A stretch of 64,000 nucleotides of DNA, from positions 20,435,866 to 20,499,865 of the forward strand of contig JAKOON010000007.1 in NCBI GenBank assembly GCA_022577435.1. Reading direction: 5' to 3'. Position 1 is the first letter of the stretch. Each line of letters opens with the position of its first letter. Shown here piece by piece: positions 46,081 through 57,604 of the stretch. The DNA comes from Embiotoca jacksoni (Eukaryota > Chordata > Actinopteri > Embiotocidae). A program made the position numbers and the translations under genes. The notes below the pieces were generated by a model. It was given only the letters and a program-made list of their open reading frames with translations, ran no database searches and was not told the origin of the DNA.

Positions 46081-46083
<3 letters not shown>
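45639..46083. other. purine-rich non-coding sequence
   Basis: The plus strand is rich in GA over 45,690-45,900. Minus-strand frames of 61-76 codons reflect that composition. Confidence 0.55.
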
Positions 46084-46141
<58 letters not shown>

Positions 46142-46260
46142 CCAGGTGGTTTATTCATCTGTTTATTTTTCCAGTGGTGTTAATACCTCATGCATTCGTA
46201 TCAAGTATAAATCGTGCATCCTGCAAAGTATAGATGCCACAGTTCAAACTGCATTTGAGG

Positions 46261-46306
<46 letters not shown>
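46084..46306. repeat. (AC)n and (GT)n arrays facing each other
   Basis: A pure AC run spans 46,084-46,139 and a pure GT run spans 46,262-46,306, separated by 122 bases of unique sequence. The arrays are complementary, so they could pair as a hairpin of up to about 45 bp. Frames through them (repeated His-Thr and Cys-Val) are artefacts. Confidence 0.97.
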
Positions 46307-46307
<1 letters not shown>

Positions 46308-46464
46308 AGTTTAATGAATATTGTGTGTGTCTATTACTTAGGGTTAGTGACCTGCTATGTACAGTCTCTCAGAGGTTTCACGTTTTATTGTCGTGTAGAT
46401 TTAATGTTATTTTTTTCCCATCAATTTACCATTAGTAACCAAAGATGACAAAGTGAACACATGC

Positions 46465-46675
46465 CTTTAGACATTTTTTGCTAATTTATTAGAACTCAGA
46501 AACCTGAAATGTGACATTAACAAACACTTTCAGACCCATTTGCACTCCAAACTGTGGTGAGGTAAAACCTGTTTGTTTTAACATTCCTTGAGTTGACTGG
46601 ATTGCACTTGAGGCATACTGAATAAATAAAACAGAATAAAAAGGCTCATACGTGTGTGTGTATAAGGCCCCCAAA
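46465..46675 (+). mobile_element. Sleeping-Beauty-like Tc1 non-coding end
   Basis: 'ttgctaatttattagaactc', 'aacctgaaatgtgaca' and 'cctgtttgttttaacattcc', ending near 'tataaggccccc', follow the order of the non-coding end of the Tc1-like element seen at 1.6-1.9 kb. No coding part follows and divergence is high. Confidence 0.55.
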
Positions 46676-48396
46676 TTTACACTGAAAAAGAGTGTAGATT
46701 TCGATTATTTATTTTTTGCAGAGACAGGATGCTATGATTCTTTGTTTGGTAATTCTTAGTTATTATTAAAATTATAAAACCTAATGTTGTCCTTTTTTGT
46801 AGTACTAGTATTTTTAGTAGTAGTAGTACTGTAGTCGTAGTATATTTTACTTGTGGAGTTATTTCCATCTTGAGCCAATTTCCAAGTCATCTAATACTTT
46901 ATTGTGGTACTCATTTTCTGATTTATTTGCACACTTATTCCTTTTTTCTTTTTGTATTTACATTTTTGATCTATTTAGCGGGAGCAGATAAGCCCCCATT
47001 CAACTAGAAGTTTGATCTTCAGACCAACAATTCTCACAATGATGATGCTATTCTGTATATGTGCAGAGGGTGTAATGTTTATCATGGTTACCATCTCAAT
47101 TAGAATATTAAAATTCAAACATTTGTCTATTAGCACTTAACACACAATACAGCTAAGGCTGATGGGAATGTAGTTAGTTTTCTGGGAATTTTATGTCTAA
47201 TATTTTGGTCAAATAATAAGTCGGAAATAACAGTTGATCCAAAAGTGGGGCATGAAAGTCTGCACTGAATTCCGTAGTAATGTATTCAATAGCTGTCGAG
47301 ACCTTAGAATTGGAACCACAAATTTGAACCACCTGAAATAATGCAGGGGATCATTAAAGTCATTACATTTGAAATCACTTCGTTTATTGTGTCAATTCAT
47401 GGAGTTGATCAAATCAAATTTGAGCTTTGCCAGCTAGGCAAAAAAAAAAAAAGTACTCCAGAAAGAGAGAGAAAAAAGTTTCAATGAAAGAGTCACCACA
47501 GTCAGTGGGATATATCATCGGCGACCATGAATGTATCTATAAAAATTGTGCTCTAGAAACATTGACAAATTAAACTCAATGTAAAACGCAGCACAAAGTC
47601 TGAGTGGAAGCTGTTTTTTTTTTTTTTTAATTACAGCCATTCTCCTTTCTTAATTACAATATTGTGATGTGCAGCACTTTTATTTAACATATTGCCATTT
47701 AGTGAACAGAAATACAACAGTTGGAATTATCATCCAATCAAAACAACACTGTGGGCTCTGTCTATGTTATTTTGGTGCTGTTATCTGTCCACTATTCTAA
47801 AGACACCAACATTACAATAACGATGTGTCTACCACTTCACAATCTGCTATCACTTATTCAACCCATCTGCTTTGTTTTCTTTATTTATGGTTGATTGGTC
47901 ACACAGGGACACTGTTAGAATAATCAACTCCCAAGACCTTTGTTGTCTTTTACGGAATAAAATTCTGTGGATCTTTTATACAGCTGTATGAAGATAAACT
48001 ACTAATACAGGCCACGAAAACTGAAACAGTCCACCAAGATTCAACAAGTTTCTTGGTTTGATTTTAGGGATGCAGTGCAAATCTTAGTTTTGATTGTGAT
48101 GATAGAAAACTGCTGGTTCAAAAGGCTCCAAAGCATCTTCAGTAATTGTTCAATAGAAGTGTCATGTGTTGACATTTTGTAAGAGGATTTTAATATACAT
48201 CTAATCATTTAGTCAGTATTTCTGCTATGTGGCTTATCCTCCTTTTGAGACTCCTCTCCTACAAAGACAAGAATATTCTATCATGTGAACATTTTAGCTG
48301 CTTGGAGTCATTTTAATCTCACATCGTGAAGTTTTTTTTTACAATCTTTCTATCCTACTATTTCTCATCCCTTTATATTGATTTTACAAATATATT
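46676..48396. other. AT-rich non-coding sequence
   Basis: A run of TAG triplets sits near 46,802-46,845, with A and T runs at 47,441 and 47,614-47,629. No element recognised. Confidence 0.55.
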
Positions 48397-49100
48397 TCAG
48401 TCAGCTGGCTGAATTGTAGCCTTGGTCAAGTAGTTTATTGAGAGCTTGCAGGTCTTGTCGAAGGAGTCATCGGAGTCTCTGAGTAAGGATCTGATCTTTT
48501 CAAGTTCAATACGATTTAAGATCTTCTTTAACCAACTATTGTGTGAAGAGTGGAGGGTATGTTTCCACAATAAAAAGGACAGGATGTGTCGCCCTGTCGA
48601 TGGCAGATCAAATCTCTGAACTCTTCCAAAGAGCACTGTGAAGGGTTCAGGGTCGAGTTTTGTACCCAATACTTTCCCAGAGTGTGTTGAATATTTAGCT
48701 CCAAAAGCTTTTAAAATTAGACAGGACCAGAACCTATGGGTATAGTTTGCAGTTGACTGTTTGCACCTATTGTAGGTGTCGCTCATATTTGGATACATTT
48801 TAGCCAGTATTTGTATAGTGTATTCGAAACAGAACCAGAAACAGAACAGCCCATGCCTAGCACATATAGACTAAGATTAGGCCAGGTCCAGAATATGAAA
48901 CCAGCAGATATTGGTATGCCAATTTCTTGCTCCCAGATCTGTTTCAAATGAAATGTCTTGTCCAAGTTAAGGGTTTCAATGGAGCAATAGATCGTGGGGA
49001 TGGAGCGATCCTGTATTGCATCCAGAGCAAGCAAAGAGTTGTTCTCTATTGTCTCGAAACTATCTCTCCAGTTCGTTACACATTCCGTATGTACAGGCAA
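48397..49100 (-). mobile_element. L1-type LINE, ORF2 C-terminal end
   Basis: The minus-strand frame 48,798-48,397 (133 codons) has MYPNMSDTYNRC, HRFWSCLILKAF and LEKIRSLLRDSDDSFDKTC, resembling the Cys/His-containing C-terminal segment of L1/Tx1 ORF2 (CxRC...H-FW-C, then EKIR-TLR). The preceding frame, 49,100-48,783, holds IWEQEIGIPIS, the corresponding upstream block. The frames are offset, so a frameshift lies near 48,790. RT and endonuclease are missing. Confidence 0.8.
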
Positions 49101-49369
49101 TGACCCCCTGCCTGTCAGGGTATGTGGATTTTTCTTTAAGAGACTCTGGCTTGTCCGGTCATGCCCTACGGTTTAGCAATAAAGCACCTGTGCTGGCATG
49201 AAATCTGTGATTGTTTGATCTCCACCTGAATCAGGGTGCAGTGTGACAATCTGTGATTTAACTTGTGTATGAAAGTTGCAGCTTGAATCCACCTATCCGT
49301 TGGATAAGGTTGGGCAGTCTCCCGGATTGCTGTCTCTTTGCTCTTTTTTTGACCTTTTTCTCCCAGCTA

Positions 49370-49830
49370 TGGCGTTGGTGACTCCCTGTATTGGCCTATT
49401 GCTTGCTGATTTGTGAGTTTGTAAGATGGCGCCGTGTTAGTGGCAGCCTGTTGCAGCAGCTCCCTGTGTGCGTTTTAGTTTTAAGTCTTTTTTTCCCCTC
49501 TCTTCTGAGTTGTTTTTCTTTCACGTTTTGTTAAGTGACGGTCAGGCAATAGACCGTAACTTGTTTTCCTCTTTTCTGGTGGCTTTTCTGTTACTTTTTT
49601 CCCTCTTTGTAACACAGAGCCACGCACAGTGGACTGGGGCCATTGTTTATTGTTGTAAACTGCTGCTGCTGCCCGGACAAGGCCTGAAATCCTGGAGGAA
49701 CTTCAGTGAAGACGTCAGGATTCCAGAGCTGGTGCTAAGTTGAAGGCGAAGAGGAGGAAATTCAATCCATCGGTACCGGCGATTTTAATGGGGAACGTGA
49801 GGTCCCTGGCCAGGTGTGTAAATAGTGTGC
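49370..49830 (+). mobile_element. 5' end of a LINE, cut after the start of the endonuclease domain
   Basis: A frame through 49,731-49,810 reads KRRKFNPSVPAILMGNVRSL, the start of the apurinic endonuclease domain in many fish Rex1/L2-type LINEs (family form KPS-P-I-MGNVRSLANK). Upstream, 'taagatggcgccgtgttag' resembles LINE 5' untranslated leaders. Homology stops right after NVRSLA. Because LINE copies usually lose their 5' end, a 5'-only piece implies later deletion or rearrangement. The left border is a guess. Confidence 0.7.
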
Positions 49831-49859
49831 ATTTGGAAATAATTTGCCAAGCCTCTAGT

Positions 49860-50324
49860 TTCTGGCCGCGTTGACGATGCCGTCCCTCCTGTTCCGCCTC
49901 GATGCCAGCCTCCAGCTCCTGCCTGCGGCCCGGTCGATACCACGCCTCCAGCCCGGTGGGTACCACACCTCCTGCCTCCGGCTGGGTAAATGACATGCCT
50001 GCTCCAGCCAAGCGCCCAGAGGAGTTTCGCCTTCACCGACGTCCTCTGCTCCCTGATAACCTCCCGGTGACTCAGTCCGTCCTGCCTCGGGTCAGTCTGC
50101 CGGAGCAGTCCCGTCTGTCTGTCCGGCTCCTGGCCCGACCACTGGAGCAGTTCCATCTGTCTATCAGGCTCCTGGGTCGACAGCTGGAGTGGTTATGCTT
50201 TTCGTTCCACCCAAGTGTCCTGGCTCCCTGTATTTCTGCGTTGTGGTCCTCTGTCCCTCCTGCAGACCACATTCACCCACCCGGCCCTGGTGGTCGCCAG
50301 CCGGCGCCCTTGGAGGGGGGGTAC
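49860..50324 (+). mobile_element. 3' end of LTR-retrotransposon internal region, degenerate
   Basis: The sequence directly precedes the LTR and ends in a purine tract (GGAGGGGGGG, 50,312-50,321), the expected plus-strand primer site. A 148-codon frame starting at 49,902 is proline/serine-rich and ends LEGGYCQN across the border, like the tail of fish gypsy polyproteins. Two tandem repeats occur: a 23-bp pair at 49,931-49,976 and a 42-bp unit at 50,102-50,143 and 50,144-50,185 plus a partial third. Protease, RT and integrase are absent. Confidence 0.65.
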
Positions 50325-51110
50325 TGTCAGAATCCCTTTCCTTCCTAGTGTTTTCATTGAGTTGGTGGGCGTGTCTGGTGGTTGTGTGCAGCTCGTTAGG
50401 CTCCACCTGCTGCTCATCAACTCTGGCTCCTGACACAACCAATCCTCATCCCACTAATCACCTCAGTACATCTACTCCCGGTCTTCCACTCCACTTTGTC
50501 CGAGTTCTGCCTGTCATCCTGCTCAAGTCAGCCTTTGTTCTTTGGAGGATTTCATGCAGGGCTGTACTTCTGCCTGTCTTCCATGATACTCTACCAGAAG
50601 AATAACCCTTTGCTCAATCCACTCACCTGGGTTCCCCTCCTCGTCAGCTGGCTGCTAATTCTCCACTCGCCTGCAATCTGCCCCTCATGCCTCGGAGTTA
50701 CTGCACTCTCCTCTCTGGACTCCAGATCCTCCGGACCTCTGGTTTTACCTGCCAGTCATCTCTCACCTGCAGATTCCTGGTCCCTGTTAGTACCTGTCTG
50801 TTTAGTCTGCTGCCCAGCAATAACCTCCGGTTGCTCACTCGAGTTCTCCATTCCTTGCTGGATCTCCATCTGCGAAGCCAGCCATTGACTCTGCTGCTCG
50901 CAGCACCTACTCACAAATTCTCTCCGCTGCCCAGCAGCCCTCGCCACTCATATGCTAGCTAGTAGCTCGGGCTAGGCCCAAGACTGACAGGACATTCTGT
51001 TCCCCTCACCTATTGGACAATTACCACATCACAACTTGTTTTACAATAAATCTGGTTAACCTTCATTTGTGTTGTGCTTTTGAGTCCGTTTTCTAATCGA
51101 CACCATCACA
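50325..51110 (+). mobile_element. gypsy-like 3' LTR, 786 bp
   Basis: It starts TGTCAGAATCCC right after the purine tract and ends CACCATCACA, giving TG...CA ends. AATAAA lies at 51,045-51,050, about 60 bases before the end. GC content is higher than the surroundings. The matching 5' LTR is absent from the window, so this is a 5'-truncated insertion next to a LINE fragment. Open frames up to 138 codons within it are not supported as genes. Confidence 0.82.
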
Positions 51111-51783
51111 ATACATGAATCAGATCATTAAAATGAAATTTTAAAATGTTCACTGTCCTGGAAAAAGTTTGGCATTCATCACCTGTGGCCAAAGCTACAG
51201 AGAAGGAAGGAAAGAGTATGCACTTGCAGACCGAAAGCAAAATGATAATCTAAAAGTCTTTGTTGAGTTTGCCCAGCATCAGAAACACTTCTGCAAATTT
51301 AGCTTTAGTACATGCTACTTTATGCAAAGTGACAGTGAACTGCATGCACAACAACAAATCCCCCCCGCAAAATATTAAAAAAAATGCTGAGATCTGTAAT
51401 TCAGAATTATTATTTTAATCTAAACAAGGTAAAATGAGAAAAAGGCATACAGCAGGCCGAATTTTGACTATGTTTATTTTTTATTTTCACTTCTAATTTA
51501 CTCCATGCTCTTGGTTATTATATACACAGTACACATATCACTTGTTTGGTCAATGTGTGGTGCTGTGGAACAGTTTGTTACCTTGCTTCCTAAATGTGCC
51601 GTGCAAATAAAACTATTACAACAAGAGCATACTCACTCAGAATGTCACTGTCATTTGCAAGGCTCTCTGGGGGGGTTCAGTGTATCAAAATCATGCCAGG
51701 AAAATGCATCACACACAAAGCAAAGCTACCAGAAACTGTCAGCACAGGCATCCCAGGCACGTGAATGTCTTTAATCATGCAGT
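51111..51783. other. non-coding sequence
   Basis: No element or long frame recognised. Confidence 0.55.
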
Positions 51784-51842
51784 TGTTATGTGGTGAGGTG
51801 TAACGGGACCCAAACGCAGGCACACGGACTCTGGTATAATGG
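51784..51842 (-). mobile_element. LTR end fragment
   Basis: TGTTATGTGGTGAGGTGTAA followed by 'cgggacccaaacgcaggcac' and 'ggactctggtat' aligns with the first 60 bases of the solo LTR at 31,986 (TGTTATGAGGTGGG..., 'ggacccaaatgcaggctc'). The rest of the LTR is gone. Confidence 0.7.
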
Positions 51843-54130
51843 CCATAATGTGACTGTTTGGATCTGTCAACACACTGCTGCTCAAGGCTGCTCTTGCCTT
51901 ACAATAGGTCCATGCTGGCAGTCAATTGGTTTCACTGTATTTTGTTTTTTGTTTGCTAGATGAGGTCATATGGGGACATTTTGATCATCTGGCAAAGTAA
52001 GTTAATATTATTCACTTCACTTATTGTGGTTGGGGAAGGACATGGAAAAAAGTGTCCTAATTAGACACGATTTCATTTTTCTTGAAATTGAAAATTATTT
52101 TCAGTTTAAGGCAGTTTAACAAATGGCACCAAAATAACTTGTGGAAAAAAGTATTGACTTTGTATTTCAATAGAGAATTTGAATGGGAGTCTGTGGAACC
52201 AGAGGCTTTTTGGACCAGAACCCTAGAGTCCCTCGATGGTATTGCAGTTTAAGTTTACAGCATTGGTCTTACTTTTCAGACTTTTTGTATCGGCTTTTCC
52301 TTATTGTATGGGGATTTGAGCATTTGTTCCAGCTGGTCATGGACTTGGACTTATCTTCTAGTAGATTCATGGCAACACCATCTCCAAGAAGGTAATGTTT
52401 TCATAGGTCCGCAGCTGGGATTACACTCATTCTTGAACACATGGAGCCTTTTGAAGTCTGGCATCAATAGGTCCGAAAGTGATTTCTCCACATTGTGTTG
52501 AAATATGCAAGGTTGAAATATACCAGAATTATACTTTAAAAGACAGAACAATGAGTTCTGAACACTTTCTTGCACAGTATCTGAAAATCAGATACAAGGA
52601 CCAGTGAATGATACCAAGAATGTTAGATGTAGAAATGGACACAGATTTAGCTTAGTGTGCTACAGACACTGCTCACGTGTCCACATTTACAATTATGTCA
52701 ATATGGTCACCGAACAGAATGACTTCCCTGTAGGTGTTCACATTTACCTGAGCTTCAGAGCACCCACGGAATCGGCTCCCGTGTTATGATGCATTCTAAA
52801 AATGACCTGTTGTGGGTTGCCGCTTAATTCAGCTCTCTACACCCCTGCATAAACCTTCCATTATCAGACCTGTAGAGGTGAAGAACAGCTTAATTTAGCA
52901 TCACTGTTTGATTGGGTCCAACTGTATGTGCTTGGACAGTATTATATAAGAGCTTCTCCATTCACTGTGGATTATTGCTGCAAAAATACTGTGACAAAGA
53001 GAGTTTGTTTGATCTATCGCTCATGCTTTCTTTCTTCCTTTGCCCACCAGAGATACATTTTATAAAGCGGTATGTGATGCTCATAAAAGCATAAACCAAG
53101 CAGAATTTTCCGCAGTCAATTTGTTTGTATTCCAGGCTATTAAGATTGCAGTCTATCAGCTGTGACGAGAGTTCAGCGGGGTGAATGATCCACTGTTAAC
53201 CACCACTGCTACTCCACTGATTACACTGCCAGGCCCTCCATCTGTCTCACCCTCTCCTCTGACTCTCCCCCACCCACCCCCCATCCTCCCAGGATACACA
53301 AATAATTCTCTCTCTAGATATTTGTCTGTATTCCTCTCTCAGTCCGCCCACTCCCGAGCTCTCTCTTTCGCTCTCTGACCTACAAATCCGTTCACACATG
53401 CCTTCTCTCTTCGAAATTCTCATGATTGCTACTTCTCTCCCTCTCTGCTTTATTTCCATGAGTGCTCACAGAAAGGCACTTGCCAGCAGAGTAAAAGAGG
53501 AAGGGAGAAAAAAAACAAAACAAAAAAATGCATTGAAGGCTTTGGCAAGAAGGCAGTATGTTCTATTATGGTTCAGGAGATTGATAAATTCAACAGGCCT
53601 CATTCATCTGTTTTGCGAGACAGCGGTAGTTGCGGGCGAGGATGTTTCCTGCAAAAATGTACCTGCACTCATTGATTTGTCTCCTGTTGCAGCAGTTGTC
53701 TTGTTGCAGGGAAGAGGGAGGTGGTTGTACCACCGACAGGATGACATGGTCCCATGTCAAACTGCTCTTGGTAATTGGTTCGTTTCTATTTAAGCACAGC
53801 AGAGAGGGACACGCAGCAAGAGAAGTCTCAAGGGCTGAATTAAAGGTGAGACGAGCCAGATTTGGTTGTTACACTGTTGAGGGTGGGGGGTACTGAGTGT
53901 TCAACGGACAGAAGTTTCAGTGTGATATGTTTGACACAGCAGCCTGTCAGTATGAGTCCAAACCACTAAACTGACGCTTACTGTGTTCACGCTTATCTTT
54001 TAAACTTCAGTGGTGGCATAAAAGTTGACAGGTGCCACAATCATCATCAGGGATTGTTGGTTTTAATTGGTCTGGGAATGATAACTTTTTCCATACAAAT
54101 CTGCTCAAGCTAACTTTTAATATTTGTAAT
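51843..54130. other. non-coding sequence, pyrimidine-rich 53.2-53.46 kb
   Basis: The interval 53,215-53,460 is strongly C/T-rich with many TCTC blocks. Frames of up to 131 codons near 53.4-53.9 kb overlap each other in different frames and show no domain. No element is recognised. Confidence 0.5.
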
Positions 54131-54345
54131 GCCAAAATAATTTGAATAGTTCAAATTATATATATATATATATATTTATAGATCATACTTTGGTCACTAA
54201 GGCAAGCGTTGCCATATTGTCAGGAATGTTGAGGTATACATATATATATATTTATAAAAAAAAAATACCTATTCCAAAATAATTTGAACTAACACTATAT
54301 ATATATAGTGTTAAATTTTTAAAATTTTAAATTTTTGTTTTAAAT
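54131..54345. repeat. AT-rich block with duplicated CCAAAATAATTTGAA and a 22-bp palindrome
   Basis: CCAAAATAATTTGAA occurs at 54,132 and 54,274 (142 bases apart). (AT)n runs ending TTTATA lie at about 54,157-54,180 and 54,239-54,256. A perfect 22-base palindrome occupies 54,291-54,312 (AACACTATATA and its complement). Confidence 0.8.
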
Positions 54346-55130
54346 TTTAAGATAAAACAAAGTTAACAGTCAAGATGAACAGTATCTGAACAGGAGAAAT
54401 AAAGCTGCCAACAGTGGTGTTTGTATGACATGTAATGCTGGTTATCGTTAACTCAGAGCAATTTACAGTAATAGCAAGGCTCCGAGAAGTCAGTGCACCC
54501 AGCGAAGCGAATGTTCAGGACATACAGTGGCTTTTGAATTCTAATTATTTTTTTTACAGAGTAAACCAAAAAATATTACATTTTTATTAGAAAGCTGTCA
54601 AGTTGCACCTTTTATTTGGACAAAGCCAGGCTAGCTTCCACTCTGTATGCTGAGCAAGGAACCAGCTGCTGGCTGTTTTATATCAAGCAGACAAACATGA
54701 GGCGGGCGTCAAACTTCTCAGTTCATCCTCACCAAGAAGGCAATAAATTGTACTTTGCCGAATGATGAACAGTTCACTTGAAGTTAGCAAAAACTGTGTT
54801 TTCAGTTATTAATTTTTTTTTTTAAACAACACACAAAATAGCATGTTCTGCTCTGCTTTACTTTATTCAAATCATGTAATAACCTAAAGCTACATCACAT
54901 CTCCAGTGTCAAAATCCATTGCTTTGTACACCTAACCATCCTCTCTGACCTGTGCTCTATGATGTCATGTGGAAGATGTAAATGAATAAAATCATTTCTA
55001 TGGGCATGTCAACACTCAAATACTCAAGAATAGCCTGTTTGTTAGCATGACATCACTCAGACAATGACTGTTGTCCTGTGGAGCCTCTATGATCAAATTG
55101 AAGTGAACCAATTAAGCAACATTTCCACTT
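54346..55130. other. AT-rich non-coding sequence
   Basis: Nothing recognised. Confidence 0.55.
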
Positions 55131-55179
55131 GCTTGCTCGTTACTGTGAGCATGTTGTCGCTCACAAGCGAGTAGCAAGC
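55131..55179. other. imperfect hairpin with ~20-base arms
   Basis: GCTTGCT...GTGAGC (55,131-55,150) faces GCTCAC...AGCAAGC (55,159-55,179) around an 8-base loop: 7 + 6 paired bases with a mismatched centre. A second short stem, GCTCAT/ATGAGC, follows. There is no evidence that it is transcribed. Confidence 0.6.
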
Positions 55180-55719
55180 TCATTAGTAAATATGAGCAAC
55201 CTTTGACCTTATTTTACAATTGAAAACAAGTAAAAGTATTTTCCATAGATATTTATGTACACCTAGTGAAATCTTAACTTTCTGGGCGGTCAAGTCATTA
55301 CTTTTGACATCAGTTTCTTAGCAAATCAGTCTTATGCTGCTTTGTGGGTCTCCATTGTAAGAATATCGCTACTGAACAAATAGGCAAATATTGTCTTTTT
55401 AACTTTGTTTACAGTAAATTATTAGAATCTTCCCAAAATCTGAGTTTGCTTTTTGTATTTTGTAGAAGAAAGACTTGCTTGGGGATATTACTTGTGTTTA
55501 ATAACCTATCTTAACATGTATCAAGTATATTTTTGTATAAAAAAAACAAACAGAAGAACCATGACAGTACTCAAAGAATAGACGAAAATGTTCCCCGCTA
55601 CACTGAAGCCTGGGTACACAAGGGCAAATTCCCAAGAGACTGTTAAAGATTAAGCTCAAGAATTGTTTTTACCGACCAGTGAATGTAGGCTCTGAGACAG
55701 AGCATCTGAGCATAGAAGG
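55180..55719. other. AT-rich non-coding sequence
   Basis: Nothing recognised. Confidence 0.55.
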
Positions 55720-55736
55720 ACACACACACACACACA

Positions 55737-55789
<53 letters not shown>
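55720..55789. repeat. (CA)n with central (CACG)n, microsatellite
   Basis: AC units run 55,720-55,737, then about five CGCA units to 55,757, then AC units to 55,789. A minus-strand Cys-Val frame through it is an artefact. Confidence 0.98.
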
Positions 55790-55791
<2 letters not shown>

Positions 55792-57259
55792 CTTACGACT
55801 CTGAGCAGACACGCTGAGCCACATTTACACTCATACAGACAGCCGACAGAGAGCGTGGACACAGGATGCAGCAGCAAACAGGGTGCCGGCAGCAGGTTCA
55901 AGCTGTCTCAGCTCAGAGAGCAGAAGACGGTGCACCGCTGTTGTGCGAGACACTGCTAGTGTCAGCAACTTGACAATGAGAATAGATTGGTTTTGATTTT
56001 GGATTTGGGGTTTTCTACAGAATTTCCTTCCTAATCACCACAGGGACTTGATGCCAGAGACGAACAGGGTCAAAAAAAGTGGGGATGCGACAGTTTTCCT
56101 TTGTTGGAGCTCCACTTGCTGATGCAAACTGATGAGAAAGGTGTATTTAACAGATAATGCAGGACACGTTCCTTTGTTCTCTTCAATTTCCTTACTCCCC
56201 AAAGATCTAGAAAAGCAACTCGCATTGTAAAGTTCCCCTATCACTGGATATGTTTACTTCTTTGACAAAAAAAAAAAAGAAATGCTAACAGAATTAACTG
56301 AAAGATGATGAAAATAGCAATGTAGTGGCAAAAAAAATAGGTCAAGAAATGTAATAATCAATATATTATCCTCCTCCTTCACTCTTTTCCTGGCCATTTC
56401 CCCTCTTCATTCTATCCTTGTTTACATTCCCAGCCTCTTGCTTATTGCCTGGTGATCTCAAACACAACAAAGTTCTTACATCTCCATCAAGTTTTTCCAC
56501 TAACTTCTGATAATGTCTTCCCTTGGGGACTCCTGTTGGCACTATATAGGCACTAACCTTACACAGACTGAATCATATTGATGCATGTGCTGTAGCTAGT
56601 TAAGTACTTTATATTAAAGCTTCAAACAGCCTTGATAAATTCCAGCAGAATTAGCAACCTGCAACACTGAAACATTATCATCTTAATAAAGTTAGCATGG
56701 CAAATATGTTTGATTACATGTCCTTATTTACACAACCAGCAGACATGGAGTAATGTTAGCATTTATATTGGAGTTGTCTCCACACGATGAATGCAAGTCC
56801 AGTATTAACTCTACTAAATTCACTGTTTATCAGCTGTACTTGCTAACAGTCAGCCTTCTGATGTTGGGCACATAGTTAAGGCCTACAGCTGGTTTATCAG
56901 AGCTTATAAGCAGAAAACAGCTGCCTGCTGCAAATGAGACTGATGAGGACAGTAAAAGTAATTGTTATAATTCACTTTTTATAAGTAAGTTGTGCGCACT
57001 ATACTGTACCAAAAAAGTAAAAGACAGTAAAAAGCCTGGTAGACCTGAGTGGAACTGCAGTTAGTCAGATGATAATTTCAGGTGACCCCTTCACATTACG
57101 GAGCCGATACAGCCACGACAGATGGTTAAATAGGTTCAGACAACCCCTCGTTGCTCACCCTGGCCCCTGGCTCAGCCTGCCTACCGCTGGCAGCTTCAGT
57201 CTTAGCTGTGATTATAGAAGGTTGCCAATCAGTGACCGGCGGGGGTGCCCAAGTACAGT
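55790..57259. other. non-coding sequence
   Basis: An A run lies near 56,267-56,278. No element recognised. Confidence 0.55.
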
Positions 57260-57604
57260 CCATTATCTACCTGAACAGGGTCACGGGGGGCTGGAGCGTA
57301 TCCCAGCTCACTTTGGGCAAAGTCAGGGTACAGCCTGGACAGGCCGCCCAGCTATCACAGGTCCAACATTTACAGACAGACAAAAACAAAGACCATTCAC
57401 ACCTAAGGGCACTTTGTAGAATCACAAATTAACCTGACATGCATGTTTTTGGACGGTGGGAGGAAGCCGGAGTACCCGGAGAGAACCCACACAGGCACAG
57501 GGAGAACATGCAAACTCTACACAGAAAGACCCCCGACCAGGATCAAACCCAGAACCATCTTGCTTTGAGGTGACAGTGCTAACCACTACACCACTGTGCC
57601 ACCC
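57260..57604 (-). mobile_element. tRNA-derived SINE, second copy
   Basis: It aligns along its length with 11,270-11,627: 'gagcgtatcccagctcac', 'gggaggaagccggagtaccc', 'gcaaactctacacagaaag', ending 'accactgtgccaccc'. On the minus strand box A reads TGGTGTAGTGG and box B GGTTTGATCC, so box B is mutated. I see no (GGAT)n tail beyond CCATTATCTA and no duplication, so this copy is older than the one at 11.3 kb. Confidence 0.87.

Noticed and set aside
46041..46448. 135-codon frame rich in His-Thr and Cys-Val
   Set aside because: It is the translation of the AC and GT microsatellites; the same artefact occurs at 22,135-22,425 and 55,656-55,901 on the minus strand.
50189..50605. 138-codon frame and several overlapping frames
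   Set aside because: They span the purine tract and LTR border, so they cannot be a normal coding unit and are explained by LTR composition.
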